Assembly (NCBI GenBank): GCA_946500615.1
Contig: CAMMWP010000020.1
Coordinates: 1 to 34,384, forward strand
Reading direction: 5' to 3'
DNA: 34,384 bases
Source of the DNA: an uncultured Clostridium sp.
GTDB taxonomy: Bacteria > Bacillota > Clostridia > TANB77 > CAG-508
Notes under the pieces: model-generated
Told to the model about the DNA's origin: nothing
Databases searched by the model: none
What the model saw: only the letters and a program-made list of their open reading frames with translations
Part shown: piece by piece, positions 1 through 8,409 of the stretch
Layout of the letters: every line of letters begins with the position of its first letter
How positions within the stretch are numbered: the stretch's first letter is position 1
Program-made: the position numbers and the translations under genes

Positions 1-20
1 TATTATGTCTTTATTTTTTT

Positions 21-222
21 GTTCTTGTATAGTCAAAATCTTCGATTTTTCCTATACAAGAACAATAGCGGGCTTTTTTAAACATTTTCTCTATCTATAA
101 CATTTTTAAAGCCCGCGTTATTGTTCGGCGCCAAATTTTACGTAAGTCAAAATTTGTGTGCAATCGTTAAAGCGAAGCGATGTTCTTGAATAGGAAAAAC
201 TCGATTTTTCCTATTCAAGAGC
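21..222. repeat. Dispersed structured repeat, copy 1 (core 60-180)
   Basis: This is the first of three similarly oriented copies (others at 13610-13710 and 19920-20040). The core 60-180 is about 90% identical to copy 3 by eye. Four stem-loops can be read. A 12-bp perfect stem (21-32 with 52-63) encloses a further AAAATC/GATTTT stem. Arms at 60-76 and 108-126 form a long stem built on GCGGGCTTT/AAAGCCCGC, with a 2-nt bulge. CAAATTTT/AAAATTTG pairs 132-139 with 149-156. A 16-bp perfect stem pairs 184-199 with 205-220, extendable to 182-222. No ORF is present. The element lies just 3' of the PAP2-DgkA gene. Function is unknown; it could be a mobile palindromic element or a family of small RNAs. 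Confidence 0.75.
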
Positions 223-271
223 AAAAGAAGCCGTTTAATACGACTTCAAAAATCATTTTTAAATTTTAATT

Positions 272-1306
272 TTATACAAATATTTTAGGTAAAAATATAA
301 TTAGCCCAACAATGATTGAAATAATAGCAGAAAATAATACGGCACCTGCAGCAATATCCTTTGCGTATTTTGCTTTCTCATTAATATCTGGCATAGCAAT
401 ATCTACTGTTGTTTCAATAGCTGTATTAATTAATTCTAATGAAATAACAATAGCAAATAGTAACAAACACACAATCCATTCCATAGCTGAAATGTTAAAA
501 ATAATTCCTGCAATGATTACTAATGTCATAATGATAAAATGTATTTTTAAATTTTGTTCCGTTTTCCATGCCTCTCCAATTCCTTCAAAAGCATATTTAA
601 AACTGTTTCTTAGTTTCTTTCTTTTTTTTCTTAATTCCACTATTTTTCTTTTATTTTTCATATTCGTCTTTTTTTCCTTCTCCAATTGTAATATAGATTT
701 GGTAATATTAGCAAATACTATTAAATAAGCAATTGCGATTGCAAATCCACCTATTACATCACTTGCATAGTGTACCCCTAAATAAATTCTACTAAATCCT
801 ATTAGGGGTATTAATATACCTAACATTCCACAAGCTATATATTTGATTTTTTTATTCTTTACCATTTTCCAAATTAGATAAATTAATAATCCATAAAATG
901 CCATGCTGACCATAGAATGTCCTGACGGAAAACTATATCCACTTTCTATCACTAGTCTATAACCATCTGGTCGCGGTCTTTGTATAATGTACTTTAATAC
1001 TTGATTTAACACTGTAGTGATCATTAAATTGCTAGCTACACATAACCCTATTTTTTTGTTTTTTAGAAACAATAACATTCCTACTGTGATAGCTATTAAT
1101 ACATATGCAGAAGATAGGTTTGTTATTACTTTCATAATGACAGTTAGTGGCTCTGACCTTAAATTTAGAATTACTAATCGATATACAAACATATCTAATG
1201 ACATCTGTTCATTTTCAAAAATGTCTTCTAACATCATTAAGACAATAATTAGACAAAGGAATGCAATAATCCATTTATAATTTTTTTCCATAACACGTTT
1301 TAGCAT
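272..1306 (-). CDS. PAP2-family phosphatase fused to DgkA-type lipid kinase
   Basis: This 344-residue membrane protein joins two domains. Residues ~15-205 form a PAP2 phosphatase with all three signature motifs: K105-x6-R112-P113, PSGH at 127-130, and S172-R173 with H179 and D183. Residues ~230-340 resemble the small DgkA/undecaprenol kinase: a NSFKYAFEG start, E291-x2-N294-x3-E298 matching the E. coli DgkA E69/N72/E76 spacing, and KYAKD ending in D317. A basic linker (~208-233) separates them. PAP2 enzymes remove phosphate from lipid (pyro)phosphates, while Gram-positive DgkA homologues phosphorylate undecaprenol. The fusion may therefore handle undecaprenyl carrier recycling, which is an inference. 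A GGAG site 7 nt upstream supports the start. It follows metK by 56 bp. Confidence 0.9.
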   Translation of the reverse strand: MLKRVMEKNYKWIIAFLCLIIVLMMLEDIFENEQMSLDMFVYRLVILNLRSEPLTVIMKVITNLSSAYVLIAITVGMLLFLKNKKIGLCVASNLMITTVLNQVLKYIIQRPRPDGYRLVIESGYSFPSGHSMVSMAFYGLLIYLIWKMVKNKKIKYIACGMLGILIPLIGFSRIYLGVHYASDVIGGFAIAIAYLIVFANITKSILQLEKEKKTNMKNKRKIVELRKKRKKLRNSFKYAFEGIGEAWKTEQNLKIHFIIMTLVIIAGIIFNISAMEWIVCLLLFAIVISLELINTAIETTVDIAMPDINEKAKYAKDIAAGAVLFSAIISIIVGLIIFLPKIFV

Positions 1307-1362
1307 TTGTATTCTCCATTCTACTTAAACTAATAAAACTAGATTGCAATTTTATTTGTACA

Positions 1363-2472
1363 TTAAAATTGTATTACTTTTTCCCATGTTAAGTTTTCTT
1401 TTCCAAAATGTCCGTAATTAGTTGTTAATGAATACATTGGTTTGTCTAATTCCAAATATTTAATAATTCCATCTGGTGTCAAGTCAAATTTTTCTTTAAT
1501 TTTTGTTATTAATGCCTCTTCTCGTATCGTTCCTGTTCCAAATGTATTTACATGGATAGATAATGGCTCTTTCATACCGATAGCATAAGATAGTTGTATT
1601 TCACATTTTTTTGCATATCCATTTGCTACAACATTCTTTGCAATGTGTCGTAACATATATGCGGCTGACCTATCTACTTTACTTGCATCTTTTCCAGAAA
1701 AGGCACCTCCACCATGTCTTGCATATCCACCATATGTATCTACAATAATTTTTCTACCAGTTAGTCCTGTATCTCCTAAAGGTCCTCCAATAACAAATTT
1801 TCCTGTTGGATTAATATAGATTTTTGTATTTTTATCTATCATATTTTCTGGGATAACTGATTTGATGACTTTTTCTATGATATCTTTTTTCACAGTGTCT
1901 TGGCTGATTTGTTCATCATGTTGCGTAGAAACTAATATTGTTTCAATTCTTTTTGGCCTGTCATTTTCATATTCAACCGTCACTTGTGTTTTTCCATCTG
2001 GTCTTAAATATGTAATTTCTTTATTCTTTCTTACTTCTGTTAATCTTCTAGCTAATTTATGCGCCATAGAAATCGCATAAGGCATATATTCTGGCGTTTC
2101 GTCACAAGCAAATCCAAACATAATTCCTTGATCGCCTGCACCTCCAACATCGACCCCTAATGCAATATCTGGACTTTGTTTTGTCATATTAATGTCAATA
2201 TCACAAGTTCTATAGTCCATGTCAATATTTTCATTATCATATCCGATTTCTTTTATTTTTTCTCTTACTAGTTTTTCAATATTAACTTCTCCTTTAGCTG
2301 TAACTTGTCCTGCTATGGTAATTCGATTACCTGAAGCAAATGTCTCTACTGCTACTCTTGCATGGCTATCTTGTTTTAAATATTCATCTAATATGCAATC
2401 TGAAATTGTATCACATAATTTGTCTGGGTGCCCTTCTGTGACACTTTCTGATGTAAAATAATATTTACTCAT
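1363..2472 (-). CDS. metK: S-adenosylmethionine synthetase
   Basis: The gene encodes methionine adenosyltransferase, which makes SAM from methionine and ATP in the cytoplasm. GHPDK near the N-terminus, the [12 protein letters not shown] signature and the GGGAFSGKD...KVDRSAAY signature are all intact. I start at the ATG at 2470-2472 (protein begins [10 protein letters not shown], 369 aa). It has an AGAGGAA site 5-6 nt upstream, and the family begins here; the frame stays open 37 codons further upstream. The protein is slightly shorter than the usual 380-400 aa. I looked for an S-box or other SAM riboswitch in the 153-bp leader and did not recognise one. A short CAATTTTA/TAAAATTG hairpin overlaps the stop codon. 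Confidence 0.95.
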   Translation of the reverse strand: MSKYYFTSESVTEGHPDKLCDTISDCILDEYLKQDSHARVAVETFASGNRITIAGQVTAKGEVNIEKLVREKIKEIGYDNENIDMDYRTCDIDINMTKQSPDIALGVDVGGAGDQGIMFGFACDETPEYMPYAISMAHKLARRLTEVRKNKEITYLRPDGKTQVTVEYENDRPKRIETILVSTQHDEQISQDTVKKDIIEKVIKSVIPENMIDKNTKIYINPTGKFVIGGPLGDTGLTGRKIIVDTYGGYARHGGGAFSGKDASKVDRSAAYMLRHIAKNVVANGYAKKCEIQLSYAIGMKEPLSIHVNTFGTGTIREEALITKIKEKFDLTPDGIIKYLELDKPMYSLTTNYGHFGKENLTWEKVIQF

Positions 2473-2625
2473 TTTATTTCCTCTTTTCTTTTTATTTTCC
2501 TTTTTATTTACAAATGATTTGTTTTTATTATTGCTATATGTTTTGCAAAATGTGGTTTCTGATGTTAAATAATCAATTAGCATACTTTATTGTCGGTGCG
2601 TCGAAACCTTTGATAATGTACTATA

Positions 2626-3537
2626 TCAGCATTGTTCTTTTTCACAAATTGCCAATTCAATGGCTTTGTGGCAGTTTTCTATCTCTACGAAATTCAGATT
2701 TCCTGCATACTCTCCATCAATTGTCCAATCTACATTTTTCTCTGTTGTAATTGTAATTTTATTCGCTTTAAAATACACAAAATCTCGATTTATCATATAA
2801 TCCTTATGTCTAAAATCATTTAATAAGCGAATATATCCAGAAAGTTTTTTGGGTTTTCTAATAAATATCGCTTCAAATTTCCCATCAGCTAAATTAATAT
2901 CTTCTGGTCGAAACCATTTAAAGCCTGCAATAGATTCAGAATTACTAATGCCACCATATATAAATTCTCCTTCTAATTCTTCCTCATCAAATGCTATTTT
3001 CACTTTATAAGTTGGTATTTTTATCAGTTCCTTTATAGCTTTCATATAATATGCTAATCGACCATATTTATTTTTGGCTTTTTGGGATGTTCGATATGCC
3101 ACATCTGTCATAACACCAAAAGCTGTCACATAGCAAAAATATTTATCATGATTGAATTTTCCTACGTCTAATATCTTTGCTTTTGAATGTAATAACGTTT
3201 TTGTTATTGATATATCCTTTATTGGCATGGCTAGACTTTTGGCTAAGTCGTTTGTTGTTCCCATGGGAATATATGCAATACTTACTTCTTTTGCATTTAG
3301 TTCCATTAAAGCTGATATTGTTTCGTTAAATGTTCCATCTCCACCACATACCAATATTAAATCTACCTGTTCTATATTATCTATTACAATGTTTTTGGCA
3401 TTATATTCTTTTTTGGTAAATTGAATATTGACTTGCATCTGTTGTTCTTCTAAATTTTTTTTGATTTCTGTTACATAGTTTTTGATATTTCCTCTTCCAG
3501 ATGTTGGGTTTATAATCACTAATACTCGAATATTCAA
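2626..3537 (-). CDS. Diacylglycerol kinase family lipid kinase (YegS/DgkB type)
   Basis: This soluble lipid kinase has a DAGK catalytic domain, with an N-terminal NPTSGRG motif and GGDGTFNE as the ATP-binding loop. Such enzymes phosphorylate diacylglycerol or related lipids at the membrane face and return diacylglycerol to phospholipid synthesis. I choose the TTG at 3535-3537 as start. AAGGA lies 9 nt before it, the protein then begins at the usual point (LNIRVLVIINP), and a candidate promoter at 3576-3604 would initiate near 3569. The upstream in-frame ATG at 3585 lies within that promoter and has no ribosome binding site. metK follows after 153 bp. The exact lipid substrate cannot be read from the sequence. 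Confidence 0.88.
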   Translation of the reverse strand: MNIRVLVIINPTSGRGNIKNYVTEIKKNLEEQQMQVNIQFTKKEYNAKNIVIDNIEQVDLILVCGGDGTFNETISALMELNAKEVSIAYIPMGTTNDLAKSLAMPIKDISITKTLLHSKAKILDVGKFNHDKYFCYVTAFGVMTDVAYRTSQKAKNKYGRLAYYMKAIKELIKIPTYKVKIAFDEEELEGEFIYGGISNSESIAGFKWFRPEDINLADGKFEAIFIRKPKKLSGYIRLLNDFRHKDYMINRDFVYFKANKITITTEKNVDWTIDGEYAGNLNFVEIENCHKAIELAICEKEQC

Positions 3538-3575
3538 TATGTTGTTTCCTTCTTTCTTTTTGATTAATCTACACA

Positions 3576-3604
3576 ATTTTAACATATTTTATAATAATAG
3601 TAAA
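3576..3604 (-). promoter_or_regulatory. Candidate sigma-A promoter for the lipid kinase gene
   Basis: On the minus strand TTTACT is followed by a 17-nt spacer and TAAAAT, with TGT just before the -10 (extended -10). Transcription would start about 32 nt before the TTG start codon. Confidence 0.5.
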
Positions 3605-3670
3605 GCAGATTTTTGAGGTTTTAGACATAAAAATGGGTATCGTTACGATTTAGATATTAGAATTTCTTAA

Positions 3671-3730
3671 ACGGGAATTGGAGGGTAGCTGAGAACTTTA
3701 AAAATCTACCATATGGCTCCCCCCCTCAGA
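3671..3730. other. Non-coding G/C-rich patch in intergenic region 3538-3851
   Basis: Apart from the promoter and a terminator, the ~310-bp gap holds one compositionally odd patch with GGAGGG, GGTAG, CTACC and a run of seven C. The complementary GGGTAG and CTACC segments could pair across about 18 nt. No reading frame of useful length exists. It looks like a dispersed intergenic element, but no second copy is in this window. Confidence 0.3.
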
Positions 3731-3783
3731 TTGGAAAATCTAAAAAGTAACAAATCATTTTTCTTTTTCAATGGATTCAAACA

Positions 3784-3836
3784 AAAAAATATAGAATATA
3801 ATAAATTGTGTAATGACATTATATTCTATATTTTTT
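3784..3836. terminator. Bidirectional AT-rich terminator after the ABC transporter gene
   Basis: A 19-bp perfect inverted repeat (3784-3802 with 3818-3836) has A and T runs on its outer ends. It begins 16 bp past the stop of the ABC transporter gene and would give a U-tract on the minus-strand transcript. Confidence 0.7.
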
Positions 3837-3851
3837 ATCCCCTAAAAGCTT

Positions 3852-6464
3852 TTATTCTGTTCTTAATGCTTCCACCGGATCTTTTCTACTTGCCATCTTT
3901 GCTGGAATCAAGCCAGCAATAATCGTTAATATCATACTAATTAGTACAAGAATCACTCCTCCAACTAATGGAAGTGCCACAGTAACACTAACACCAGTTA
4001 CAGCATAAATAATTTTTGTAATTGGAATATTTAATAATATCGTAATACCAATTCCTAGCAATCCTGCAATAAACCCAACAATAAAGGTCTCTGCATTAAA
4101 CACTCTTGAAATATCTTTTTTAGAAGCTCCTATAGCTCTTAAAATTCCTATCTCTTTTGTTCTTTCTAAAACAGATATATACGTGATAATACCTATCATA
4201 ATAGATGAAACAACAAGTGAAATGGCCACAAACGCAATTAATACATAACTAATTGTATCTATAATTTGACTAACAGACTTCATCATAATTCCTATTAAAT
4301 CTGTATAATTAATGACATTTTCTTCTTTTCCATCATCTCTTTGCTTTTGATTGTAATTATCAATTTCTTGCGTAATACTATCCTTTGCATCAAAATCTTT
4401 TGGATAAATACTAATTGAAGAAGGTTTATCAAGATCCACAGCACCTAATAGTTCCAAATTCCCGTCATAACTGGCATTCGCATTATTACTATATGTTTCC
4501 ATGATTTTAGCCAATTCTTCTGTACTTAGCATTGCTAATCTTGCTCTTTGTTCACTACTTAATTGACTATAATCAAATGTTTTGGCATTTTCATCTGGAA
4601 ATGCCAATCCTGTAAATACATTAATGTCTGGATTATCTTTTTGTTCTTTAACAATTTCTGCTTCATTCGTTTTATGAATAACATATTCTTTTAATGCTTT
4701 GGTATATCCTATTCCACCACTCATTCCTGTTGCTACACTTTGCTCATTTTGTTTGATAATTCCTACAATATTAATGTCTTCACAATGATTAAGCAATTCT
4801 TTCATATAGTCTTCATTATCACTTTTATCTATCCATAATCCATTTTCTTTTTCATAGTAATCTGAATTTAACACTAATTTAAAAGATAAATTTAATAATT
4901 CGTCATACGTATAAGATGTTGGTTCTGTTTCTTCTACTGTTTCTCCATTTTGCACTTTATTCCATTTTTCTTCTAATTCTTTTTGGTCTTTTAGTCCTAA
5001 AGCATATAATGTATAATCACTAATTTCATTATTTTCATTAACAATAAGAACTACCTCGTTATAATTTTTAGGCCAATTCCCTGCTACCAAATCATATTGT
5101 GAGTGTAATAATGCTTCATTATCTAGCATTTCTTCCCAGACATCTGTATTAGACATACTTGTCATACTAGACCCAAACATCGAACCCATTGAAGAATTTT
5201 CTCTTGCATTTAGCATTTCTTCCATGCCAAGAGCATTCATCACCGTGCTTGGATTTACTTGAACCACTCCATTTGATGTATCTTTTTTATACAAATTAAT
5301 ATTTAAATTATAATTATATTGTACACTGCTAGCTTTTTCTTTTATGTTTGTTTCATCACTTTCAATATATGCTTTCAATGCTTCCAAATTATTTGTTGAA
5401 ACTTTGCTAGATAATGTAGATATCATCTCATTCATGATATCTCTAGAATAGATTTTTTGTTCTTCATGATTTTCTGTATTGATTTCTGTCTCTCCCATCA
5501 AACTTTCCATCATACTAGATATATCTACAGTTGATTCGTCTATTGTAATGGGATATGAAGACAATGTATCTTCTTCTACTTTATTAATATAACTTTGCAC
5601 ACCATTTGATATTGATAAGATTAGAGCAATACCAATAATTCCTATACTTCCTGCAAATGACGTTAGTAGTGTTCTTCCTTTTTTCGTCATCAAGTTATTT
5701 AAGCTAAGTCTTAAGGCTGTAAAAAATTTCATGGCTGTTCTACCATCTTTTGCTTTTGCGTCTTTTTCCTTTTCTTTATCTTCTTCTGTCAATGGCTTTG
5801 AGTCATCTGTTATCACACCATCTAAAATCTTAACTATTCTGGTAGAATAGTTTTCTGCTAATTCTGGGTTATGTGTAACCATAACAATTAACTTATCTTT
5901 TGAAATTTCTTTTAAAATTTCCATAATTTGCACACTGGTTTTTGTATCTAATGCTCCTGTTGGCTCATCTGCTAAAATAATATCTGGGTTGTTTACCAGT
6001 GCTCTTGCAATTGCTACTCTTTGCATTTGTCCACCAGATAGTTGATTTGGCTTTTTATGAATTTGCTCTTTTAATCCTACTTCTTCTAATGCTTTTATAG
6101 CTCTTTCTTTTCTTTCCTCTCTAGATACGCCCGATATAGTAAGGGCTAATTCTACATTTGAAAGAACAGTTTGATGTGGGATTAAATTATAATTTTGAAA
6201 AACAAACCCTACAGAATAGTTTCTATATGCATCCCAATCTTTATCTTTAAATTTTTTGGTTGATTTTCCATTGATGACTAAATCTCCAGAAGTGTATCTA
6301 TCTAAACCACCAATAATATTTAATAATGTTGTTTTTCCACAACCACTTTGACCCAAAATGGATACAAATTCACTTTTTCGAAATTCTATCGTAATTCCTT
6401 TTAAGGCTTGAACTTTTGAATCTCCCGAAATATAATCTTTTGTAATATTTTTTAATTCTAACAT
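3852..6464 (-). CDS. MacB-like ABC transporter: ATPase fused to FtsX permease
   Basis: This 870-residue protein carries an ATPase domain at ~1-220: Walker A GQSGCGKTT at 38-46, Q-loop Q90, LSGGQ 142-146, Walker B DIILADEP 161-168 and switch H198. An acidic/lysine linker follows, then a first membrane segment at ~266-290, a large extracytoplasmic domain of ~430 residues, and three C-terminal membrane segments of the FtsX type ending DPVEALRTE. MacB/LolD-type proteins do mechanical work across the envelope, exporting peptides or driving lipoprotein or stress responses, rather than transporting nutrients. An AAAGGAGAG site precedes the start. A TATAAT at 6499-6504 suggests its own promoter, with a poor -35. 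The gene is 128 bp downstream of the DUF4097/LiaF-like pair. The substrate is unknown. Confidence 0.9.
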   Translation of the reverse strand: MLELKNITKDYISGDSKVQALKGITIEFRKSEFVSILGQSGCGKTTLLNIIGGLDRYTSGDLVINGKSTKKFKDKDWDAYRNYSVGFVFQNYNLIPHQTVLSNVELALTISGVSREERKERAIKALEEVGLKEQIHKKPNQLSGGQMQRVAIARALVNNPDIILADEPTGALDTKTSVQIMEILKEISKDKLIVMVTHNPELAENYSTRIVKILDGVITDDSKPLTEEDKEKEKDAKAKDGRTAMKFFTALRLSLNNLMTKKGRTLLTSFAGSIGIIGIALILSISNGVQSYINKVEEDTLSSYPITIDESTVDISSMMESLMGETEINTENHEEQKIYSRDIMNEMISTLSSKVSTNNLEALKAYIESDETNIKEKASSVQYNYNLNINLYKKDTSNGVVQVNPSTVMNALGMEEMLNARENSSMGSMFGSSMTSMSNTDVWEEMLDNEALLHSQYDLVAGNWPKNYNEVVLIVNENNEISDYTLYALGLKDQKELEEKWNKVQNGETVEETEPTSYTYDELLNLSFKLVLNSDYYEKENGLWIDKSDNEDYMKELLNHCEDINIVGIIKQNEQSVATGMSGGIGYTKALKEYVIHKTNEAEIVKEQKDNPDINVFTGLAFPDENAKTFDYSQLSSEQRARLAMLSTEELAKIMETYSNNANASYDGNLELLGAVDLDKPSSISIYPKDFDAKDSITQEIDNYNQKQRDDGKEENVINYTDLIGIMMKSVSQIIDTISYVLIAFVAISLVVSSIMIGIITYISVLERTKEIGILRAIGASKKDISRVFNAETFIVGFIAGLLGIGITILLNIPITKIIYAVTGVSVTVALPLVGGVILVLISMILTIIAGLIPAKMASRKDPVEALRTE

Positions 6465-6530
6465 GCTTTCTCTCCTTTAATCATCTACGATAATCACTAT
6501 TATAGCACTTTTTAATGTCTCTATAATAAC

Positions 6531-6565
6531 TAACTAGCCATGTATAGTTTTAACATGACTAGTTA
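6531..6565 (-). terminator. Possible terminator hairpin after the DUF4097 gene
   Basis: TAACTAGCCATG (6531-6542) pairs with CATGACTAGTTA (6554-6565) with one mismatch around an 11-nt loop. It lies between the DUF4097 stop and the ABC transporter promoter region. There is no good U-tract, so it may instead be an operator or leader structure. Confidence 0.35.
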
Positions 6566-6592
6566 ATATATTCAATCATTTTCACATAAAAT

Positions 6593-7450
6593 TTACAAAT
6601 AATTTTCATTTGTCATTTCTTTAAAATCTACATGCGCATTTGCACTTTTTGATTTTAAATTTATTTTTCTATTTCCATTTCCTAGTGTTTGACTACCAGA
6701 TTCTAGTTCTGTTCCAGCTATATAGGTATTTCCAAATTGATTTGTAGCATGTATCTGATATTGTTCTTGTTTTCCGATGAATGTCATATTTGTATCTGAG
6801 TATTCTAAATCGATTTGTGCATTTTCTACTACTTTTACGGTCATATCTTCTATACCAGAATCAGAATCAAATATTAATTTTTGCGTCTCTCCATTATACA
6901 TATCTATTTCCCCGTACTCGCTATCTATTTCTAGATTATCAGCTATTATATTGTCTATATCACAATACCCTCTATCTATATCTAATTTTAAGTTTGTTGC
7001 AGTTATTTTTTCAATAGTAACACATATATGTTCTATTTCTAAATCCACTTTATTTAATTTTTGTTCTTCTGGAATATATAGTGTTAAATGATAATCTTTA
7101 TTGTAAGGATTTGAAGATACTTTTTCATCACTGATTTTTAAGGTGTTTCCATCTTGTTTTATTTCTAATTTTTCTGGTAATTCTAATCCTTCTATTTTAA
7201 AAATGTCTCCTGTTTTTATTGTCATTTCTACAGTTTCTAAATGAATATCTAAATTTCCTATATCTGTATATTCTTGTGATATATCTCTTAATGTTGGATC
7301 TTCTATGTTTTGTATTATTTCTGATACCGATTGTTTTGTGCCTCCTACAAGACCATTAGCAATTCCTAAAAACACGAATACAATTGTTATCGATAGATAA
7401 ATTCCAAATGCAATTGCTCCATATTTTATGATTTTTTGAAATCCTGTCAT
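6593..7450 (-). CDS. DUF4097 / LiaG-like membrane-anchored beta-repeat protein
   Basis: This 285-residue protein has one N-terminal membrane segment (~8-33) followed by an extracytoplasmic domain of repeated beta-strand units. These include LDIDRGYCDIDN and LEIDSEYGEIDM, the right-handed beta-solenoid pattern of DUF4097. B. subtilis LiaG, in a cell-envelope-stress operon, is of this type. Its ATG overlaps the stop of the LiaF-like gene by 4 nt, so the pair is translationally coupled. That gene order makes an envelope-stress or surface role likely. No enzyme motif is visible. Confidence 0.75.
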   Translation of the reverse strand: MTGFQKIIKYGAIAFGIYLSITIVFVFLGIANGLVGGTKQSVSEIIQNIEDPTLRDISQEYTDIGNLDIHLETVEMTIKTGDIFKIEGLELPEKLEIKQDGNTLKISDEKVSSNPYNKDYHLTLYIPEEQKLNKVDLEIEHICVTIEKITATNLKLDIDRGYCDIDNIIADNLEIDSEYGEIDMYNGETQKLIFDSDSGIEDMTVKVVENAQIDLEYSDTNMTFIGKQEQYQIHATNQFGNTYIAGTELESGSQTLGNGNRKINLKSKSANAHVDFKEMTNENYL

Positions 7451-8130
7451 TTGATATCGACACCTCCAAACATACAGAAACTATCAATATAGATTGTTGG
7501 CAATTTTTCATCATATTTTCTACCTGTTTTGTTTGAAGTTGCACCAAAGATTGGTATAGATTTTATTTTTATATTTACATTTTCTGGTACAATCATGTCT
7601 ATTCCACCAAATACGGCACATGTTTTTATTAGTTTATCTTCACTTATAATTGCATTTCTTAAGTCTAAATCAACACTTCCAAATACTGCTGTTAGATTTG
7701 CTCCATTAAATACTTGATTGTTAAAATCTTCTTTTATTTCTCCAAAAGTTGCACAATATTCTTCTAAATGTTGTCCTTTTTCTTTTAATTCTTTGTTCTT
7801 TTCTTGCATCTTTCTATCAATCTTGTCTTTGAATATTAAATTCACTCCAATCAATATTAAAATTACTGGAATGGTTAATCTCCAAATCAAGTTGAAGTCT
7901 AAAATATCTCTACAAGCTAGAAATAATAAAATACCAATTATCAAAAAAACAGCACTCCAGAATTTGTTTTCTCTTGCAATTAATTCTATTGCACTAGGAA
8001 TGATAATAAATAATGTCCACCATCCATTAAAAAATATATTAATATTTGTGATTTCTAGTGCATTTAATGTAAGAATCACACCAATTACGACTAATACAAT
8101 TCCCCATAACATGTTTCCTAATTTTCTCAT
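7447..8130 (-). CDS. LiaF-like membrane protein, cell-wall stress family
   Basis: This 227-residue protein has about four N-terminal membrane segments (residues ~8-100), a charged helical stretch (~103-125), then a C-terminal beta domain with LTAVFGSVDLDLRNA, AVFGGIDMIVP and CMFGGVDIK. These are the FG-repeat signatures of the LiaF C-terminal (DUF2154) family. In Bacillus, LiaF restrains the LiaRS two-component system. No histidine kinase or response regulator is encoded in this window. A strong AAAGGAGGT site precedes the start, and the downstream DUF4097 gene overlaps by 4 nt. Its 279-bp upstream region contains the hairpins described at 8229-8331. Confidence 0.8.
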   Translation of the reverse strand: MRKLGNMLWGIVLVVIGVILTLNALEITNINIFFNGWWTLFIIIPSAIELIARENKFWSAVFLIIGILLFLACRDILDFNLIWRLTIPVILILIGVNLIFKDKIDRKMQEKNKELKEKGQHLEEYCATFGEIKEDFNNQVFNGANLTAVFGSVDLDLRNAIISEDKLIKTCAVFGGIDMIVPENVNIKIKSIPIFGATSNKTGRKYDEKLPTIYIDSFCMFGGVDIK

Positions 8131-8172
8131 AAAAACCTCCTTTGATCTGTATTTGCTCTAACTATTTTTCTG

Positions 8173-8331
8173 TTATATAAACAATTTCTATATAACAAGT
8201 TTGAATTGATTATATTTTACCTTATTATGCTATTTTTTACAATAGCAATTTATCAATCTTTTCATTTAAAATCTACTATATCGTTACCGTTCAGTCTTTT
8301 CAAGTTGAGAATAGCTATATAGTAGACTTTT
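8173..8331. promoter_or_regulatory. Structured leader region upstream of the LiaF-like gene
   Basis: Three inverted repeats are visible between the CDF gene and the LiaF-like gene. GTTATATA/TATATAAC lies at 8173-8196. TGCTATT/AATAGCA surrounds 8229-8246. AAAATCTACTATAT (8268-8281) pairs with ATATAGTAGACTTTT (8317-8331) with one bulge, enclosing 35 nt that hold a small TTCAA/TTGAG stem. A TATAAT-like box is at 8210-8215 (minus strand), without a convincing -35. The structures could be the CDF gene's terminator, a leader RNA or operators. Confidence 0.4.
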
Positions 8332-8409
8332 AAGATTTGAATGCGACCAGAATCGTTCTAAAAGTTCTTATATATATGGCACTAGATTGATACATTTTTA
8401 CCTAAATTC

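Noticed and set aside
312..728. Plus-strand ORF opposite the PAP2-DgkA gene
   Set aside because: It is antisense to a gene with intact motifs, has low-complexity composition and no ribosome binding site. The same applies to the other plus-strand ORFs of 60-150 codons across the window.
2473..2625. SAM riboswitch upstream of metK
   Set aside because: The 153-bp leader lacks the S-box core and a terminator hairpin.
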